NCBI GenBank assembly: GCA_037355855.1
Contig: CM074758.1
Location: forward strand, 5,863,001 to 5,927,000
From: Pseudo-nitzschia pungens
Taxonomy: Eukaryota > Bacillariophyta > Bacillariophyceae > Bacillariales > Bacillariaceae
Length of the DNA stretch: 64,000 nt
Direction: 5' to 3'
In this document: positions 1-13,000 of the stretch, piece by piece
How the letters are laid out: every line of letters begins with the position of its first letter
How positions within the stretch are numbered: position 1 is the first letter of the stretch
The notes under the pieces: model-generated
What the model was told of the DNA's origin: nothing
Database searches by the model: none
The model's input: the letters and a program-made list of their open reading frames with translations, nothing else
Made by a program: the position numbers and the translations under genes

Positions 1-300
1 TGCTGTCCCCCCCCTGTATTATCGACGCGTTGTATATCGACGCGTTGCTGCTTGCTGTCCCCCCCTGTATTATCGACGCGTTGTATATCGACGCGTTGCT
101 GCTTGCTGTCCCCCCTGTATTATCGACGCGTTGCTGCTCGCTGCTGCTTGCTGTCCCCCCCCCTGTATTATCGACGCGCGTTGTTGCTGCTTGCTGTCCC
201 CCCCCCTGTATTATCAACGCACGTTGTTGCTGCTTGCTGTCCCCCCCCCTGTATTATGGATGCGTTGCTGCTGCTTGCTGTCCCCCCTCGTATTAATTTT
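1..300. repeat. GC-rich minisatellite
   Basis: Imperfect tandem copies of a unit of roughly 37-55 bp containing CTGTATTATCGACGCG, TTGCTGCTTGCTG and a run of six to nine C. The array is cut by the window edge. Open frames across it (VPPCIID, CCLLSPP style) follow the repeat unit in every frame and are not genes. Confidence 0.85.
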
Positions 301-435
301 TTTCCTACATAAATCGCTGTACAATTTGTACTGGAAAATCAAATTTTTTGATTGGCTCATTCACTCAGCACCTCTATCTGCTTGCTGCTTGCTCCCACTG
401 GTACGTTTACCACCACTTAAAGAGGCGAAGTGCGA

Positions 436-950
436 ATTGAAGCAATTTGGAGGCTTTAATAAAAGGCTTAAGCCCCCCGCACGTAAACCAGATGGGATAT
501 TAGTATGTACCTACCGAATAAGTGGCTATCAGCGGCACTTTGAATGGCGCGTATACCTTATACGTCTATAGTAATAGCCTAAGCGCTACATTGATAGGCT
601 TAAGTACATTTTTTAATGTTATTATCTAATTTATTTACTTAAGATATAAGCCACTTAAGAGCTTAAATGTGAAATTGTGCGTACGTAATTAATTAATTAC
701 GTACGTAATTAATTAATTACGTGAACCAAAAAACTATTTTTAGTTTCCCGGTTCCCCCTTTTTAAATTTGAATCGTGGAGATTTTTTGTCATGAACGTTA
801 AGGTTAGTTATCAACGGTTATCAAGTCCTACATATTAATACGTAGATCACACGTTGATATAATATGTAGGATATGTACGCTAAGTTCGTATCATTTTGAA
901 AAACTTAACGTGCCGCGCATTGCGCGCGTTTTTCTATTTCCGACCGCTCC
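436..950 (+). repeat. Direct repeat, copy A (possible decayed LTR)
   Basis: Shares several blocks with 1800-2270 in the same orientation: GAAGCAATTTGGAGGCTTTA, a TTAGTTTCCCGGTTCCCCC block, an ACACGTTGATATA block and a TTTCTATTTCCGACCGCTCC block. Near 680-720 it holds two palindromic ACGTAATTAATTAATTACGT units. The block order differs slightly from copy B and indels are common, so this is an old pair. Two similar flanks around ~850 bp would fit LTRs of a small non-autonomous retroelement, but no TSD or primer site was recognised. Confidence 0.6.
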
Positions 951-1799
951 TGAACTGAGCAAGAATGATTGCTCCAGTTCTTCCAGTTTTCAGTTCCAGA
1001 TTAATTTGCTCTCACGATAACTCGTGTTATAACTGATTTTCCCCCTGGTCTGTTCAGTGGTGGGAGTTGTCTTTCTCTTTAGTTCACGGGAATCCTGTGG
1101 TTCCCTGGAGTTGTTTCCGTTTTTATTTTGTGGGATTCGATTCCCGTGGTTCTCCGGCCGTCACCGGGCCGGTCCCACTTCCCGTTGTCCCGTGGGATTA
1201 GTGGTGTTCGGGTATTCATTATATACCTTTCCGGATATCCGTATATTATGGTTTTGGTTGGCATACCCTCTTCGGTCTGTCCATCCACTCAGTGTTGGTC
1301 CAATTAGTCCACTCACTGGATCATGTGTCACTTTTTTGGCACATGTTTTCGTATTTTTTTATTATGTCCTGTTGTCGACCATGGTCCTGTTTAGATCCTT
1401 AGGTGTCTCTGTTGCTGCTGCTGTTCCATCTAATGGAGCTAGCTACTGCTGGGGTCGGTCTTCCTTAGTGCTGCAGACACTGGATATCCTTCTCCCTGTT
1501 TTGCTTCTCTGTGCCTCCATTTTTCGGCAGTCTTTCAATCTCGTCGGTCCCTTGGCCGATCGGTCTCTTTCTGCTCATGGTCATCAGCACTCAGCTTGAT
1601 TTTAAAATCATGCCATACCCCGGGTCTACTAGTGATTAGAAAGTAGTAGTGATATGCAAATTGTGAGCTCTATTGGTTAGTCTATCTGTTACAGTTCTAA
1701 GAGCTCTCCAAGACAATCGGCGATTCCGTCGACTCGCTGATTGTTTTTATCCTTATCCTTAATCCAGTCCTGAGTAGACTCGTGACTGTATTCCGGTGC
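951..1799. other. Interior between the direct repeats, no recognisable gene
   Basis: The stretch contains one open frame on the plus strand (1057-1599, 180 codons) that is hydrophobic and serine-rich, with an overlapping minus-strand frame. Neither matches a family I know. It may be the non-coding body of the element implied by the flanking repeats. Confidence 0.35.
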
Positions 1800-2270
1800 A
1801 CGGCATAGCGGCACTTTAAAAGGCGCATACATCATCCTTGTCATCAAATTGAAGCAATTTGGAGGCTTTAATAAAAGGCTTATGTTTTACATTGATAAAG
1901 GGCATTTTTAAATTATTATTGCGTCCTTAAATCGGCTACTTTACCTATTTAAGCCACATAGTTACATAATTAATCTTCAATCATATGTAATTAATTGCAA
2001 TCGTACGGAATTAACTGCAATTGTACGTAATTTAATTAATTAATTACGTAAGAAATTACGTATGTAATAAAAATTAATTATGTGACCCAAAAACAACTAT
2101 TTTTAGTTTCCCGGTTCCCCCTTTTTAAATTTGAATCGTGTTCTACGTATTAATACGTAAATCACACGTTGATATATGTAGTATGTACAGTAAGTTCATA
2201 TGTATCATTTTGAAAAAACTTAACCTGTCGCGCAGTGCACACGTTTTTCTATTTCCGACCGCTCCAGTGT
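1800..2270 (+). repeat. Direct repeat, copy B
   Basis: Partner of copy A at 436-950. The two keep AGCGGCACTTT, the GAAGCAATTTGG block, an AT-rich ACGTAATTAATT palindrome and the TTTCTATTTCCGACCGCTCC end block. Numerous small indels separate them. Confidence 0.6.
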
Positions 2271-2876
2271 AAAAAGTTCCATTTTATAGAGCATAACCGA
2301 GGAACCATTTCGATGTCCAAGATTCTGGTGTTAGGATGTAGAAACAAGAACTCAGCACCACCAGGGTCCTTCCATCTGTGACAAGAGTTCCTGAGAAAAT
2401 TACAAGCACCAACACAAGCAAGTGGTCAAGATCATATCCATGACGATGGGTGCATCCCTTGAATTGAAACCAGGTTGTGGGTTGGACGATAACATGGGAA
2501 AAACAAGAATTACTTCGTAAAACCAATCACATGTCATCTGGAACACAGGCACTCACCAATTCCTATAGCATAGAGGTCCTACTAGTACTACTATTGAGTG
2601 CACAGAAAATAACTTGCACCTACTAGTAGAGTGATAACATGCAACAACCTGCTGCCTGCAATTGAAGCACCACCAACAACAAGAAAGCTTTTTGTTGACG
2701 TTGCAAAGAATGAAACATGCGTTCTTTGCTGGATGCAGGCATTGATGTCTACAAAGGCTTATTACTATTCCTCATTCAGAAGATGATTTTGTTGGTCGCT
2801 GGAATTGACTGCTATGAATGATCCATCTTTTCTTCTTGTTACACAGAAAGATTACCAGTAAGGTTTAGTACGGTAA
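2271..2876. other. Unique stretch without a gene
   Basis: No open frame of more than 80 codons, no repeat and no RNA gene that I recognise. Base composition is moderate, unlike the flanking repeats. Confidence 0.5.
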
Positions 2877-4033
2877 GGTACGAGTTCGAACTCAATCAAA
2901 ACCGAAGCGTGCACCACACACAATTTCTTGTTTCCAGCATGATATCTCGTGCTGATCCAGGCCACCAGAAAAATACAGGGCCCTCCGGAACTAAATAATT
3001 TGCACGCGCATGCAATTTTGTGTCAACTCGGGACTGATTTGTTTTGCGTGAACTTACATTCATTCTCCGTGACTGCCCCCTTTATTTTTTCCTCCCCCTA
3101 AAATATGTGGGTTTTTCACGGTGAAAAAAAAACCACGTTGTATTCGTGGGTTATTCACGGTGAAAAAGAACCCACGAATGAAACCACGTTCACCCACGTT
3201 AACCCACGTGAACCCACAAAAATAACCCACAAAAACCCACTAAAACCCACGAAAACCCATGAAAACCCACGAAATAACCCATGATAACCCACGTTTCCGT
3301 GACGAACCCATGATTAAAGAACCCACCTTCCTCCGGAACTGAAAAAAAATCGCGCGTACCGTAGGGGAACGACGACAACGACGACAACGATGACAACGAC
3401 GACAACGACAACGAGTAGCAACAACGAACAATATTCTTGGTGGTGTTTCTTGTTGTTGTTCGTTGTTGCTGTTTGTTGTTGTTCTGGTCATCATCATCAT
3501 TGTCGTCGTCGTTATTGTCGTCGTATTCGTGTGTTGTTGCGTCGTTGCGTCGTTGCAAATTGATTTTTTTTAATGGGACTCGACACGGTTCACGGAAAAA
3601 AGTCGTGGGGTTCACGAGTGGGTTTTCGTAGGTTTTTGTGGGTTATTGTGGGTTATTGTGGGTTATTGTGGGTTATTGTGGGTTATTTTTGTGGGTTAAC
3701 GTGTGTTAATGTGGGCTCATATGAACCCACAATTATTCCATTCGTGGGTTCGTGGAGTCACGTGGGTTCAAGTGGGTTTTTCAGGGTGAAAAAAAACCCT
3801 CGTGGGTTATTGATGGTGAAAAAAAACCTTTTTAACGGGACTCGACACAAAGTGCGGTACGCGCGATTTTTTTTCAGTTCCGGAGGGCCCAGAAAAAGTG
3901 GTCGTAAGACTGAAGGTTACCGGTACGTGTACGAGTAAGGTTAACCTTAATTTTACCACTAGTAATTAAGATTACCGTACGAGTTCGAACTCAATCAAGA
4001 CCGAAAAATGCACCTCACACAATTTTTTGTTGT
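2877..4033. repeat. Large inverted repeat of GTGGGTTA-like units with flanking direct repeats
   Basis: The left half (about 3100-3360) is full of AACCCAC units on the plus strand; the right half (about 3590-3870) carries GTGGGTT units, including about five copies of TGTGGGTTATTG near 3637-3700. Both halves also contain TTTTTTCACGGTGAA-like and CGCGATTTTTTTTCAGTTCC blocks in inverted orientation. The centre (3365-3545) is a CGACAA/TTGTCG microsatellite, itself inverted. Outside the arms, ~57 bp direct repeats start with ACGAGTTCGAACTC at about 2880 and 3974. It looks like a foldback element. Confidence 0.75.
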
Positions 4034-4531
4034 TTTTGGAGACTCCCCTTGATTGAGATACAGTAGTACAGTAATTGCCATCCACTCGTCTGGAGAGCTG
4101 TGCTAAGTCTTACCACAGCAACAAACGTGCACAAAAACGTATCGCACAGTGTTTTAGAATTCGGCCACCAAAGTGGAGGCGAGGGACTCGCAGCTGGGTG
4201 GGAGAACCGCTGGGAAGTCGAAGGAGGACATCATCATCTTGTTGTTCCAGGCAGCGAAAGAAGGAGTCTCGTCGGCCGACTGACTCCGGCAGAAATGCGA
4301 GGCCGGGGCAACGCCGAGTTCCATTCGACGCGCAGTGAGTAGTACCGGTACCGTACGGTACGCAAAGCGCCGACGGGAAAAGACGCCCCGGGCATCGGTC
4401 GATCCGGTCTTTCTTCGCCGCAGCCTTCTGTCGCCCACCGCCTTCCGCCGATCGTTGATTTGAGATCGACGCTGCTGCTGCTGCTACCGCTGCCACCGCT
4501 ACAAACATCGCATGCGACCGGACCAATCCGA
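4034..4531. other. Upstream region of the 4532 gene
   Basis: About 500 bp with overlapping arginine-rich open frames on both strands, typical of GC-rich DNA without selection on coding. It presumably contains the promoter and 5' UTR of the next gene. I see no clear TATA box or initiator. Confidence 0.4.
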
Positions 4532-6088
4532 ATGCCAAACATGAACCGTTCATCCTGCACCGCTCAACCCTCACCGCTTCTGTTCGACGGGGAGGCAAGC
4601 AACCGCAATGCGGTTTCGAACGTAAATCTCGAAAGCAATGCCGCCGCCGCTGATGTTGTCGACAGTGTTGTCACCGAGAACGAGATCGACACAAACACAG
4701 ACACTGACACAGACCGCAATCGGAAATCGTTGGAAGTTTTGTCTCTGTTGCTCACCGAGACCGAACGATGTTTTCTTCGAAAAGATTATCGACAGTCGCT
4801 TCATCTCGTCAATCGCTTTTTTCGCACAAGAACCAGTATTAACAGTCGCAGTCTCAGTCGCAGTCCCACCAGCAGTAGTGCTCCTACGAACCGAAAAGGA
4901 AACAAGAGACAATTAAACCGGAAAGAACGGAGAAAAGAGGATGGGACAACCGATTCCATCCAGCTATTTCCATCGATCAAAACTGTTTTGTCGGTACCGA
5001 ACAATAATTCTCGAAAGAGCCATTGTTCCAGAAACCAGATCCAAAAACAATTTACCTTCGCGACACACGCAACATTCGAGTCGGAAGAGTCGTCGACAGC
5101 GCAGGTGGGAACATCGACCCCGTCGTCGACCGAAAGATGTGAAACACCCAACGAGGCGACGCTGGTCGACCGGTTGGCTGCAATCGGCCTCCAGAGTTGG
5201 CACGAACTTTCCAGAATGGAAGAACGACGACGATCAAAGCAATACCACCGGGGCACGAAGAAAACCAAGGCAGAGACCATTGCCAACAAGAAGAAAGATT
5301 GCATTCCCGATGCCGATCGTTGGACTTTTCTGGTGCCAATCCTAGACTTTTACAATCACCACGCGGCAGGAATCAAAGTCGACGATCCCATGGACCCGGA
5401 GGAGGCGGAAAACCGTTTCGATGCAACCAAAGAAAGCAGCGTCTTGCATCCAAACTACGCAATGCACGAATCAGGCAGCCTTTCGCTTGAATTTCTAGCG
5501 ACGGTTTGGATTCCCTTCTGGGAATTCCACGGGTATGGGTTGCAGGCCTTTCTGTGGACGATACAAACGCTGGACCTCTCTTTTTCGACGACCGCAGTAT
5601 GTACTTCGACAGCAGCAACATCACCACCAGCACCGACACCACCATCGACACCAGCATCACCACTAGCATCACCACCAGCACCACTAACAGCAATCAAAGA
5701 TGAATTGTGGCTTCGATGCGTTTGCAAACAAATTCCTATGCATATGAAGAACAACCCCGAACTAGCAAGAAACATCTTGGATACCATTTCGGGATGGAAC
5801 GAAACATCCATTGGTGGCAATGCTCTGGAACGGATCTGGGACTATGTCAATAGCAACTGCAACTGCAACGCCAACAGCAAAGATGACAAGTTGTTGCTGA
5901 ATTGCCTTATAGATACACTGGATGGGTATCTCAATCGTGCACAGAGTGTCTCGGACGAAACCAGCACGTCTTTTACGGCAAGCCCCGAGAACAACTCAAT
6001 CCCTGCTACTGGTGTCTCGCGGAGGACTCTCGTCAGGGCTCGCGACTTTTTGCTCCAGCAGAAGCACGAGGGGCAGAAGCAACGAAAA

Positions 6089-6123
<35 letters not shown>

Positions 6124-6856
6124 TCAACATCAACAAAACCGCGAACGAAATGGTCTCTGTCTTTCGAAAGAAAATTGTGATCCGGAGGAACACCGCAAGT
6201 GGTCTCTCGACCCGACCGGACAACAACAAACAACAAAAAAATTACATTGGGCGTCATCTCACTCGAACATTGATTCGGACGGGAACGCATCGTTTCATTC
6301 AACACTCATCGTTCAATCCGAGCCGCCGCCTCCGACAACGACGACGACGGTTTCGACTCTAATACTAGTACTCGTTGATGCATTGAAGAAGTTGCCGGGA
6401 AAATTTCGTCCACCACTTATTGCATCGATTTCGAGAGCCAAAGCACAAAAACCACTGTTCCATCGTGCCGTCACTGGAAGTGGCGACGAAACAGCCACCA
6501 CCAGTGGTCGCAACGAAGGAAAGGGGAAGGGAAATACGCAAAGGATATACCATTTCGTCAAACTTGTCGGTGCGCTGTTCGCGGTCCGTGTCCCGGACGA
6601 AAACGAGAGTGCACTCGAAGATTCAAGGGTTCAAGAACACGAACCAATTCGAATCATCCGGCGACATCTGAAACAAGTTGTCTTGTACTTTGTACTCGTC
6701 TCGATAGGATGGCGGCAGCGGCAGTTCCTATGCCACACCGGAAACTCGCTCGTATCCGCCCTCTTTGCACCTTTTCGAGAACTGTTGGATGCCCTCGCGC
6801 CGAAACAGCAGCGTCAACACCGATCGCCGACACAACCGAGAACCGTAAGGTCCTAA
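4532..6856 (+). CDS. Uncharacterised low-complexity protein with possible C-terminal membrane segment
   Basis: Function unknown. The frame is open from 4460 with a TTG; the first ATG is 4532 (MPNMNRSS), giving 774 residues. The N-terminal half is rich in Ser, Thr and basic residues. A helical segment (ETERCFLRKDYRQSLHLVNR) around residues 80-100 and a conserved-looking block (WTFLVPILDFYNHH, then LEFLATVWIPFWEFHGYGLQ) around 262-345 look like real folded parts. A proline/alanine/threonine stretch follows, then a Q/H run near residues 515-530. Near the C-terminus VVLYFVLVSIGW may be a single membrane helix. The helical repeat plus tail segment recalls tail-anchored proteins such as PEX26, but this is weak. 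Codon use is unlike the neighbouring mobile elements, so I take it as a host gene. GTAAGG just before the stop could be a splice donor. It is convergent with the LRR gene. Confidence 0.6.
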
Positions 6857-7014
6857 ACCAATGATTGGTATCTGCATCCGATCTGTATCCAATACATTCC
6901 GAAACAGTCAAAGGAAAACTTGGGGACACCCGTAATATAAGTATTAATGCATTTTGATAAATTTTATTGATGAGGTAATAATGATAGAAAATATGCAAAA
7001 ATGTTACAGCGTGC

Positions 7015-10000
7015 TTAAAATATCAGCGTTGCTAACGTAGTTGCAATGGCAACAACAACTACCGTTGTTGACCGCGGTCTCGATACTGCTGCGCTTGCGC
7101 CACATGTGCTACTGCCGTAATATTCATTTCGTCTGCACGGTTCGCAAGTGGATCCAGTTTTTGATGCGCGTCCCGTCGTCGCGTAAGAACCACCTGGACA
7201 TAGAATTCCGTCACATTGAAAGGATTCTACATCGCCCTGGTTCCAACCATCGTTCGTACATAAAGATGGATCGATCCCTCCAATACGGTTGTCACGTAGA
7301 TAAATAGTCAGGTCTCGCAAACGACTAAGACTTGCAGGGACATATCCGGTTATCGTGTTGTCCGATAAATCAATGAAAATACTCTCTTTTAGACTGGTAC
7401 TGTCCAAAAAGTTCGTTGGTATGGATCCAACAATGTTGTTTTTAGAGATATCCACCGCCTTGATATTTGGGAGGCGAGAAAACGACGGTAGACTTCCTGT
7501 CAGCTTGTTATCGCCAAGCCGAATTGCACGAAGATTGCGAAGGGTGGAAAAACTAGGGACTGATCCAGTAAAACTATTAGCCGGTCCATTCAAAGTCTCT
7601 AGATTGACAAGGTTCTCGATTTCTTTCGGAATAGGACCGGATAATTGGTTAAACCCAACATCAACCTCCACTAATGTTACACCATCACCAATTCCGTTCA
7701 GAGATTTCAATCGTGTTGAACCTAGAAGCAAACTTTCAAGTTTGTTCGCCTTTCCAATGCCATCAAACTTGAATTCAACCGGGTTCGAGTATAGCCACAA
7801 GGATTTCAAGTTGGGAAGCTCGAAGATTTCTTTTGGGACAGTCCCTGCCAAGTGGTTACTGCCAAGATGAATAGATTCAACTGTTGAACCTTCTGCGCAA
7901 CCTACGCCGAACCACGAACAAACATCAGAGTCGGTATCCGTCCATCCATCGTTGTTTTTCCAACTATTTCCATTGGTTGCGGTGAAGAGCCTGGTGAGAA
8001 TATCCTTCTCGCGTTGTTTGTTCAACGTAACACAAGCAGTTACACCCAAGTAAGAGGAATTTTCTTCTCCAGGACACTGTTGACAGGCATCACTTGAACC
8101 CGTCTGTCGCCCCGAAGGACTGAATGTCCCAACAGGACACAAAATGGCTGCACAGCCGAATTTTCCGACACTACCATCATTCCACTCCGACAGGTTACAT
8201 AAAGAATCGTCGATAGCAGTGATTAGATTCCCTGTAGCGTCAATGTTTAGCTTCGAAAATCTCTGAAGAGAAGACGGTATACTTCCAATGATATGATTGT
8301 GATCAAGATGAACGGTTACGACACTGTTCGTATTTGTTACGCCAGAAATAAAGTTCGTTGGAATCGTGCCTGTCAACTGATTATTTGACATTCGCAAATC
8401 TCTCAAGTTCGGCATATTTGCAAACGGAATCAAAGATCCAGTGACTCCCGCAGTCTTCTTTTCGTTGTTGTTCAGGGAAAAAACCTCAAGTGCATCCATT
8501 TCCGCAATGCTAGAAGGGAGGGTACCAATCCACTCGTTATTAGACATCTCAAGTTGCTTCAAGGCCGTCAGCAGGCCAATCTTGTTCGGTAGTTCTCCAC
8601 TCAGGGAATTTCTCTCGAGATTAATGCGTTGCAAATTAGTCAACTGACCGACTTTGTCGCTTATAGTACCAGTTAGCATTGACTTCGACACATCGAAATC
8701 AGTGAGGGTCGAGATTTCAAAGAGTTCATCTGGGATAGTTTGTCCCCCAAACGAGTTCTTGGACGCGTGTAGAATTTGGAGTTTCTTTGCGGCTCCAATT
8801 CCATTCATGTTCTTAACAAGAGTTTCATCCATGTAGAGCTCTCTTAGTTCAGACGCCTGTTCAATATCCTGGAAAGTCATCGAGACAGAGTTTTTGCTCA
8901 CATCAAGTTTCTTCAAACCTTCCAGATAGAAAATCTTCGAAGGAATGATTCCATCCATATTATTTTCACCGAGACGAAGTTCAGAAACGCGAGGATTACC
9001 ACCAGTATTCGTTGTTTCACACGTGACACCATACCAGTCACAGTATGGTGTACTACTGGACTTCCATCCAGTCGAGGTAGTCCACATATCACCTCCGGTT
9101 GCATCGTACAGGTCAAACAAAATTGATCGTTCGTCAAGAGAATCAGATGATCCAGGGCTACAAGATGTCGAGCCATATTTTCGTGCTGAACCTGAGTAAG
9201 TGCAAATTTTGCATGGGCTGATGGAATCAACTTGACGTCCATCAGCATTGAAAGTTCCCGGAGGGCAAAGGATAGAGTCACAACCATTTGCAACCTCTCC
9301 ATTCATCCATCCAAGTTTCTTACAAATTTCTGCGGGCACACCAGAAATTTCATTCCCAACAAGTAACAAGTTCAAGCTCTGAAAACTCGAAAGCTCCGTG
9401 GGAATTGATCCATCAATATTATTGAATCCCAAATCAACAGTAGTTTTCGCGCTTTTATCATGAACACCTTGCAGGAAGTGTACAGGAATTGTTCCAGTAA
9501 AGGAATTATGTTGCAAATATATCTCACGGATACGAGGAAAGCCATCCAATGCTGGGAGGGGACCAGACAACCCCATGGCCTTAGATGCATCCGCTTCAAA
9601 TGACAGAAACTCAAGCAAAGGTAGTGATGTGATTTGTTTCGGAATAGATCCTGTCAATCTATTTTTACCAATTGACAGGTGCTCAAGTTGTGCCAGATAA
9701 CCAAGTTCAGAAGGAATAGTCCCCTCGAGCTTGTTCCCGAGTAAATAAAGGTCTTTCAGTTGTTTCAATTGCCCAAACCCTGGTGACATCGTCCCCGAAA
9801 AGCCATTATGACTCAGAAACAGCTTTTCCAATTGCGACAATGAAAACAACTCTTCAGGAATCGAACCCGTCAGAGCTGCGCTTGTCAAATGTAACTCTCT
9901 TAAAGATTTCGCATCGCCGATACCGGTCAGAGAATTCATCGAAGTGTAAGATAAGATGATAGTTTCAAGATTAACAGCATTCGCAATCATGAAGAAGGGC

Positions 10001-13000
10001 ATAGATATGTCATTCTTCTGTAAATCAAGAAGGGTCAAACCCTCGAGTTGCCATATAAGGGCAAACGGCATTTCCCCCACCAAATTATTATCCGGAAGCT
10101 CAATCTTCTTTACAAGACCTTGTAATTCCCCTTCACTCCAACAAGTGACACCTTCCCAAGTGCAATGATCTTCGCTTTTGAGCCAATTGTTCGATGACTT
10201 CCAATCTGGACCTCCGAAGGATCGGTAAAGTACTTTGAGTGATTCGTGCTCAAGGGCCGATCCACAGAAAGTATTTCCAAGATTTTGCAAACTTAACGGA
10301 TTGTCACATTGAAAACATTTTACACCAGCTGTTTTACGACCGAACGAATTGAAAGTCCCAGCGGGACAAAGGAGGCTGTCGCAACCATTTTTTGAAACAT
10401 CCCCATCATTCCAATCCTTTTGGCACAGAGACTGAGGAATGCTTTGAAATAGGTTCGATGCAATATACAAATTGAGTTGATTTATATTTCCAAGCTCAAT
10501 CGGTAGTGAACCATCGAATCTATTGTATCGAAGATCCACAGTCACGAGACCGTTGTCTCTAATACCAGACAAAAAATTGCTAGGAATTGCACCTTCAAAA
10601 TTGTTGTGTTGCAAGTAAAGTTCTCTGAAATCACTCTGGTTTGCAAATGAAAGAAGATTCCCAGTGAGTCCCCGACCGAGCGTAGCTTGATCGGAAAGAT
10701 CCAAATGTTTTAGTGCTGGGATGAGTTCGAGATTCGCTGGTAAAGTCCCTGTCAAAGCATTTTGAGACAACTTCAAATATTGGAGATTCTGCATTGAACC
10801 GAGCCACGTAGGAATGGGGCCTGTGAATCCACACCCCGAGCACGCAAAGTACGTCATCGAATTGAAAAACTGCAGGCTGCTTGGCATTTGTTCCTGAGAG
10901 AACAAGTTTCCTGATAGAGACAGTACTTCGACTTCAGAGAGATCGAATACCTCCTTGGGGAACGAAGTAAAGTTGTTGTTATCAACTCTGAGAAGCTTGA
11001 GATTTATAGTCTGACCGATACCAGAAAGCGATGTAAGACCAGTGTCCTCAAGATCCAATGATTCAAGTTTCGCCGCATTTCTGATTCCGTCGAAAGTGAA
11101 GGTAATAGAATTCCCTTGGAGATTTAATTCTTTAAGATTTGGCAGCTCATACATTTGACTGGGAAATTCATTTCTCAATCTGTTATAACTGAGGTCGATT
11201 GAAGAGACTGACAAACTACTACTGGAATCGCACTGGACACCCTTCCAGTTACAGATACTCTCATCTGGATCTAACCAATTGGTATTGTCAATCCAATTGG
11301 GGCCATCCATGGCATAGTAAAGCTTTTCTAAGATTTCACGCTCTGATCCCTCTTGGATTTTACTTGACGACAAGCAGTCAAAACTTCCCATATATCCGCT
11401 AGTCCCGGTAGCACAAGGTTGGCACGATGGTTCGTCGGCGCTTTTTCGACCAATCGAATTGTAGCTACCAATCGGGCACAATATTCCATCGCAACGAAAG
11501 GATCCGACATCACCGTTCATCCAGCCAGACTTGTCGCAAAGTCCATCTGCGATACTACTGAAGCGATTACCAGCAGCATACAGCACCAACTTGTCGAATT
11601 GTGTCAACGATGCAGGAAGAGAGCCTGTCAGCATGTTCGACGTCAAATCAACTTTCACTTGAACTGCCTTGTTTTCAACTCCACCTAGGAAGTTGTAAGG
11701 AATAGAACCTGTCAAACCGTTTGCACCGAGATATAATTCAGTCATACGAGTCAACTTGTCAAAGGCTGGCAAGGGCCCTGTCAATCCAATACCCTCGAAA
11801 CTAGTTTTCCCTTGATCGATACCAATGTCAGAGGTACCCAGGATACCACCCTCACACTGAATCGACAGAAATTTCAAGTTTGTAAGGTCGTTAAGCTCAA
11901 TTGGAATGGTTCCTTCAAAATTATTTTCAGCCAAATTCAATTCTTTTAGATTGCTCAACTCTCCGATTGCACCCGGAATGCGACCACTAAATTGATTGTG
12001 GTATAAGCGAAGAGATTCCAATGATTTCCATCCTTTTATCACGTCTTTCAGTTCACCAGAGTATGCGTTGTATCCAAGATCAAGCTCCTTTAGGGTGGAT
12101 ATGCGGTATAGTTCATCGGGAACTGTGCCCTCGAGATTGTTATCTGCTAGGTTGAGAACTTGAAGGTTGACACTCCCGCCGATTCCTTTCACAGAAAGAA
12201 GTTTTGTATTGTCTAGGGACAAGTTGATCAATTTTTCTGCCTTGCCAATGCCTTCAAAAGTCATATCGACAGGATTTCCAGAAAGCTTCAGTTCGCGGAG
12301 GGACGCCAGCTTGAAAACTGACTGAGGAACTGTTCCTTTCAAGTTGTTATTCGAAAGATCAATTACTGTGACACGGCCTGCTCCATCACATTCTACTCCA
12401 TAGAACCCATGGCAGTAGTCGGTAGAACTTTCCCAACCGTCCTTATTATTCCATTGGTCACCTCCGGTTTCGCTGTAAATTCCATGAAGAATATTTAGTT
12501 CAGATGAGGTATCTGTTGACCCTTTCCCACCACAATATGTTGCACCCAAGCTAGCGCTACCGGGGCAATCAAGACAACTTGAGACAGAATCGGTCTTATA
12601 TCCAACCGTATTATAGGTTCCTCCTGGACAAAGAATAGCGTCGCACCCAAATTTCGCCACAGTGCCCTTCATCCAACCACTTTTACCACAGAGGGAACTA
12701 GAAATTGCACTGATTTTGTTGCCAGAAAGGTCAACGAAGAGCTGACTAAATCGGGACCAGCCATCGGGAACCACACCCTGCAGTTGGTTGTCACTCAAAC
12801 TTATATCTATCTCGCTTTGCAAACGTCGGCTGTTTATCAAGAAGTTCGATGGAAGGGTTCCTGTCAACGAATTTGAATCCAAGCGTAACGTCGTGAGCTG
12901 TTCCATGTTCGTAAACGAGAGCAGAGGACCAGAGATCCCGGCACCGTTGCCTGTAACTTGCTGCAAATCTAAAGTTTGCAGATTAGTCAAAAAGTTCAGA

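Noticed and set aside
1..571. Open frames of 86-146 codons over the C-rich repeat
   Set aside because: They follow the repeat unit in every frame and show no independent domain.
3630..3710. Telomere array
   Set aside because: The unit TGTGGGTTATTG is not a regular telomere repeat, occurs in only about five clean copies and has an inverted partner.
4110..4598. Minus-strand frame of 162 codons
   Set aside because: Overlaps the promoter and start of the plus-strand gene; arginine/serine-rich shadow composition.
5600..6300. Overlapping minus-strand frames of 60-121 codons within the 4532 gene
   Set aside because: Mirror images of the Thr/Pro and Gln/His low-complexity coding stretches.
4532..6856. 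Naming the gene as a PEX26-type peroxin
   Set aside because: Only a vague similarity of layout (helical N-terminal part, one C-terminal hydrophobic segment); no specific motif seen.
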